From Rhodanobacter sp. C05 (lineage in GTDB: Bacteria > Pseudomonadota > Gammaproteobacteria > Xanthomonadales > Rhodanobacteraceae): a stretch of 64,000 nucleotides of DNA. The stretch is from positions 496,001 through 560,000 of the forward strand of contig NZ_MUNQ01000005.1 of assembly GCF_002001165.1 (NCBI RefSeq), read 5' to 3'. Each line of letters starts with the position of its first letter. Positions within the stretch are counted from its first letter, which is position 1. The position numbers were made by a program, and so were the translations under genes. Below are positions 61,624-64,000 of the stretch, one piece after another. The notes below the pieces were generated by a model. The model was not told where the DNA came from. It searched no databases and saw only the letters and a list, made by a program, of their open reading frames with translations.

Positions 61624-62122
61624 AGCCCTTGCCGAAACCGCTGTGCTGCGAATACAGCGCATGCCAACGGCCGTCGACGTAAACGAAGATGTCGGAGGAA
61701 CGCACGCCCTGCTGCGGCCCCGACGCCGGATCGTAGAACGACAGGATCGCGGTGTCGCCATGGAGCACCACGCTCTTGCCCGACGGATGCGCCTTGATCC
61801 ACGCCTCGACCGTGCGGCGCTCGGTATCCGAGCCACGGTTCTTCGCCGCATGCGCCACGATGGCGGACTTCGGATGTGCCACACCATCGGCGCCGACCGA
61901 GCGGTAGTCGGGCAGCAGCAGATCATCCAGATATGCGGTATCGCCGCTCTCTTCCGCCTCCAGCCAGTGCTGGTCGACCGCGATCACTGCCGCCTCGTTC
62001 CTGGCGGTTTCGTCGGTACTGGTCGCCTGCATGTCGGAACTTGCCGCGAACGCACTCATGCTTCCCATCGTGGCTGCGGCAAGACACGCCATGCCGATCC
62101 TGAAGAGATACTGCTTGCGCAT
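61622..62122 (-). CDS. Exported NTF2-like (DUF4440-type) protein, second copy
   Basis: A 166-residue protein with signal peptide (GMACLAAATMGSMSAFA). The NTF2-like domain follows: AVIAVDQHWLEAEESGDTAY, LDDLLLPDYRSVGADGV, VVLHGDTAILSFYD and a final FVYVDGRWHALYSQHSG. The start ATG 62122 has GAGGACAG upstream. It shares domain, export signal and size with 27807-28295, though identity is modest. The MITE-like element ends at its stop codon, so insertion occurred right at the gene's end without breaking it. Confidence 0.8.
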   Translation of the reverse strand: MRKQYLFRIGMACLAAATMGSMSAFAASSDMQATSTDETARNEAAVIAVDQHWLEAEESGDTAYLDDLLLPDYRSVGADGVAHPKSAIVAHAAKNRGSDTERRTVEAWIKAHPSGKSVVLHGDTAILSFYDPASGPQQGVRSSDIFVYVDGRWHALYSQHSGFGKG

Positions 62123-62644
62123 ATTTCTGTCCTCGTCCGCGGCAACATGACCGCAGTCGCAGACTGCACGGCGCGGCAGTGGGCCGCATCGTTCCTGTGA
62201 CGACCGACTGCGACGGCGTGACAAACGGTCGATATGTGCCTGCCGGCGGTGATCACAGACGCGACGGTCTGACCGCGTCGGATAAAGGCATGATCCGGCA
62301 CCCATCTTCATGACTTTCAAGCCACCTGCACAGGCACTCGTACCGCTTGTCACAACCACGATGCCGATCGTCACAAGATCGGCGACGGCGATGGTCGCCC
62401 ATGCCAGCCTGTGTGAATCATCCACATCGACACCGTCGTCTGACCGGATACCCATCGGGCACGCGGCAAGAGGAAGACTGACATGCGATTGCCAGCCACT
62501 TTCGTGATCCTTGCAACTACGAGCCTGCTCGGCACCGCACGCGCCACGTCATCCGATGCCCTGCCGCTTGTCGCCCACCCACGAAAGTCCTCATGCAGGT
62601 CCATGCATCGGGACTTGCCCTGCTCATCTGTGTGGAAACGATCC
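62123..62644. other. Divergent intergenic region of about 520 bp
   Basis: It contains the promoters of both flanking genes. TTGTCACAAC and CGTCACAAG sit near 62347 and 62372. An ATG at 62483 begins a signal-peptide-like frame (LPATFVILATTSLLGTARAT) that stays in frame with the downstream gene; it may be a longer N-terminus or the relic of another exported gene. No other gene is supported. Confidence 0.4.
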
Positions 62645-63562
62645 ATGATTCCTTGTCGCCTGTTTCTGCTCCTCACCCTGTGCGCGGGTTCTGGCGCCAT
62701 ACCTGCCTGCGCGGTCGCGGCAGCATCCGGCATCGCACCTCTCGCTTCGACAAGCGCAGTAATGTCCGAGTCAGATACGCCGTGGAGCAAGCAGGACGAT
62801 GCCGATCCCGCGTTCACGCCCGACCGGAAAACAGTCGTGTTCGCGCGCGGAAACGGATTGACGCGGCACCTCTATATCGCCCATCGGGATGGCGACCTCT
62901 GGTCGAAACCGGAGCGCGCACCGTTCTCGGATCAGTGGATGGATCTGGAACCAGCGATGGCTCCGGATGGTTCGTACCTGGTCTTCATTTCCAACCGGCC
63001 GACAAAACCCGGCGGCAAATCGCTGGATGGCTACTGGAACGGCAAATCGCGACCGGGCCGCGGCGGCAATCTGTGGCGCGTGAACCTCACGGGCAACGTC
63101 TTGGGCAACCCTGAACGCCTGCCCGATATCGTCAATGCCAGTACCGCGACGTACTCGCCCGCCGTGGCCGCGGACGGAAGCGTCTATTTCACGCATCCCG
63201 ATCCGCAAACGCATCACACGCGGCTTTACGTCAGCCACTTTGCCGATGGCCGATTCCAGACGCCGCAACCGATGCCGTTCAGCGACGGCGTGGTGGCCGA
63301 TTACGATGCGGCGGTAGCGCCCGACCAGTCCTTCATCGTGTTCAGCTCGAACCGGCCGCCCACGCCGCCCAATGACAGCGACCTGTTCGTGGCGTTCGCC
63401 ACGGCCACCGGCTGGGGCCAGCCGATCCGGCTCGGGCCTTCCGGCATCGAGGCGCGTCTCGATCCGGATCTGTCCACGCTGTATTTCACGGCAGCGGACA
63501 ATCGCATCTATTGCCTGCCGATCGCCCGCTGGCTGGCGCAACATGTGGAGAAGAAACCATGA
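62645..63562 (+). CDS. Exported PD40/TolB-like beta-propeller protein
   Basis: A 305-residue protein with a signal peptide (LFLLLTLCAGSGAIPACA). Repeated PD40-type blades follow: DADPAFTPDRKTVVFAR, EPAMAPDGSYLVFISNRP, SPAVAADGSVYFTHPD and DAAVAPDQSFIVFSSNRP. These are WD40-like repeats as in TolB and usually mediate protein binding in the periplasm. The start is uncertain because the frame is open to an ATG at 62483. The stop overlaps the next gene's start as ATGA, so the two form an operon. Confidence 0.8.
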   Translation: MIPCRLFLLLTLCAGSGAIPACAVAAASGIAPLASTSAVMSESDTPWSKQDDADPAFTPDRKTVVFARGNGLTRHLYIAHRDGDLWSKPERAPFSDQWMDLEPAMAPDGSYLVFISNRPTKPGGKSLDGYWNGKSRPGRGGNLWRVNLTGNVLGNPERLPDIVNASTATYSPAVAADGSVYFTHPDPQTHHTRLYVSHFADGRFQTPQPMPFSDGVVADYDAAVAPDQSFIVFSSNRPPTPPNDSDLFVAFATATGWGQPIRLGPSGIEARLDPDLSTLYFTAADNRIYCLPIARWLAQHVEKKP

Positions 63563-64000
63563 ATGGATCATGCATTGGTCGTGCGGCGCTCACACTGCTG
63601 CTGGCCGCCGGCCTGTCTCCCGCGACCACCGCATCGGCATCGGCCGGCATGACGAATGAACTGGCACCGCTGGCCTGGTTCGTCGGCACATGGCAGTGCG
63701 CCGGCCAGTTCTCCAACGGCAGCCCGATCCATTCCCGTGAAATCTTCAGCGCTGAAATGGACGGCCACTGGCTGCGCATGCAGCACGCAGACACACCACC
63801 GAATCGCTACGCCGCGGACGAATGGTGGGGCTACGACCACGCCACCAGGCAATTCGTGGTGACCGTATTCGACAACACCGGCGGCGTGCGCCACTACGTT
63901 TCTTCCGGCTGGACGGGTACCACGCTGAGCCTGCGGAACACCGCGACCAGCGGTTACATCGATCGCTTCGTGTTCCGACGCAGCAGCGATGCGCAATACC
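63559..64000 (+). CDS. Exported protein of unknown function, 3' end outside window
   Basis: It starts at ATG 63559, overlapping the previous stop by four bases, and is open to the window end (147 codons). A signal peptide (LTLLLAAGLSPATTASASA) is followed by LAPLAWFVGTWQCAGQFSNG, MDGHWLRMQHADTPPNRY and DEWWGYDHATRQFVVTVFDN. This is the pattern of lipocalin-like DUF1579-type proteins (a 'W-x-x-G-x-W' start and repeated strands). Family assignment is tentative. Confidence 0.75.
   Translation, partial: MNGSCIGRAALTLLLAAGLSPATTASASAGMTNELAPLAWFVGTWQCAGQFSNGSPIHSREIFSAEMDGHWLRMQHADTPPNRYAADEWWGYDHATRQFVVTVFDNTGGVRHYVSSGWTGTTLSLRNTATSGYIDRFVFRRSSDAQY

Overview
The window is GC-rich, densely coded DNA from a gammaproteobacterium. 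The gene mix (large TonB-dependent receptors, a LytS/LytTR pair, an NtrBC pair, RND efflux, and G-rich palindromes between genes) suggests Xanthomonadales, probably Rhodanobacteraceae (Dyella/Rhodanobacter/Luteibacter). That placement is inference from content, not a database match. No tRNA, rRNA, CRISPR array or intact transposase was found.

Layout. 0-2.3 kb: end of a carboxylesterase gene, then a LytS-type kinase and LytTR regulator. 2.5-5.1 kb: a row of six small co-oriented genes separated by attC-like sites, which looks like an integron cassette array without an integrase. 5.3-11.7 kb: 6-phosphogluconate dehydrogenase and a divergent GH144-like/GH94-like pair resembling the carbohydrate-active part of cyclic beta-1,2-glucan synthase. 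11.9-14.4 kb: ntrBC, with a 26-bp-arm hairpin between the two genes.

14.4-27.7 kb is a lower-GC accessory island. It holds a SUKH protein, an unknown 364-aa protein convergent with a caspase-like protease/Abi_C pair, an NAD-metabolism operon (NadM-Nudix, a 53-aa protein, SPFH, NAD-kinase-like), a TOTE-type primase-helicase with related hairpins on both sides, and an AbiE toxin-antitoxin pair behind two very long palindromes. A repeated motif near CTTAACCCTGTCG, in arrays with a 30-31 bp period, occurs at several points and brackets AbiE. This is the part most likely to contain undescribed defence biology.

27.8-30.2 kb: an NTF2-like secreted protein and a NarL-type two-component pair. 30.5-44.8 kb: a phosphonate locus with a DUF5690 MFS protein, phnN, DUF1045, phnF, a TPR-sulfotransferase, a TonB receptor and phnMLKJIHG. 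PhnCDE is absent. A TGTCTAG-N4-CTAGACA operator precedes phnF and phnG, a related half-site pair lies upstream of the receptor, and the phnF leader is duplicated in inverted orientation next to phnG.

45.1-47.5 kb: a HIT-family gene broken by an amber codon, then glnA with a full sigma-54 promoter and an upstream NtrC palindrome, which fits the ntrBC genes in the same window. 47.5-52.1 kb: a second TonB receptor/TPR-sulfotransferase pair. 52.4-61.3 kb: uppP, a LysR regulator divergent from an adaptor-RND-OMF efflux operon carrying a tandem-duplication fossil, and an SDR. 61.3-61.6 kb: a roughly 290-bp MITE-like element built of nested inverted repeats. 61.6-64 kb: an NTF2-like secreted protein, a PD40/TolB-like protein and a truncated secreted protein.
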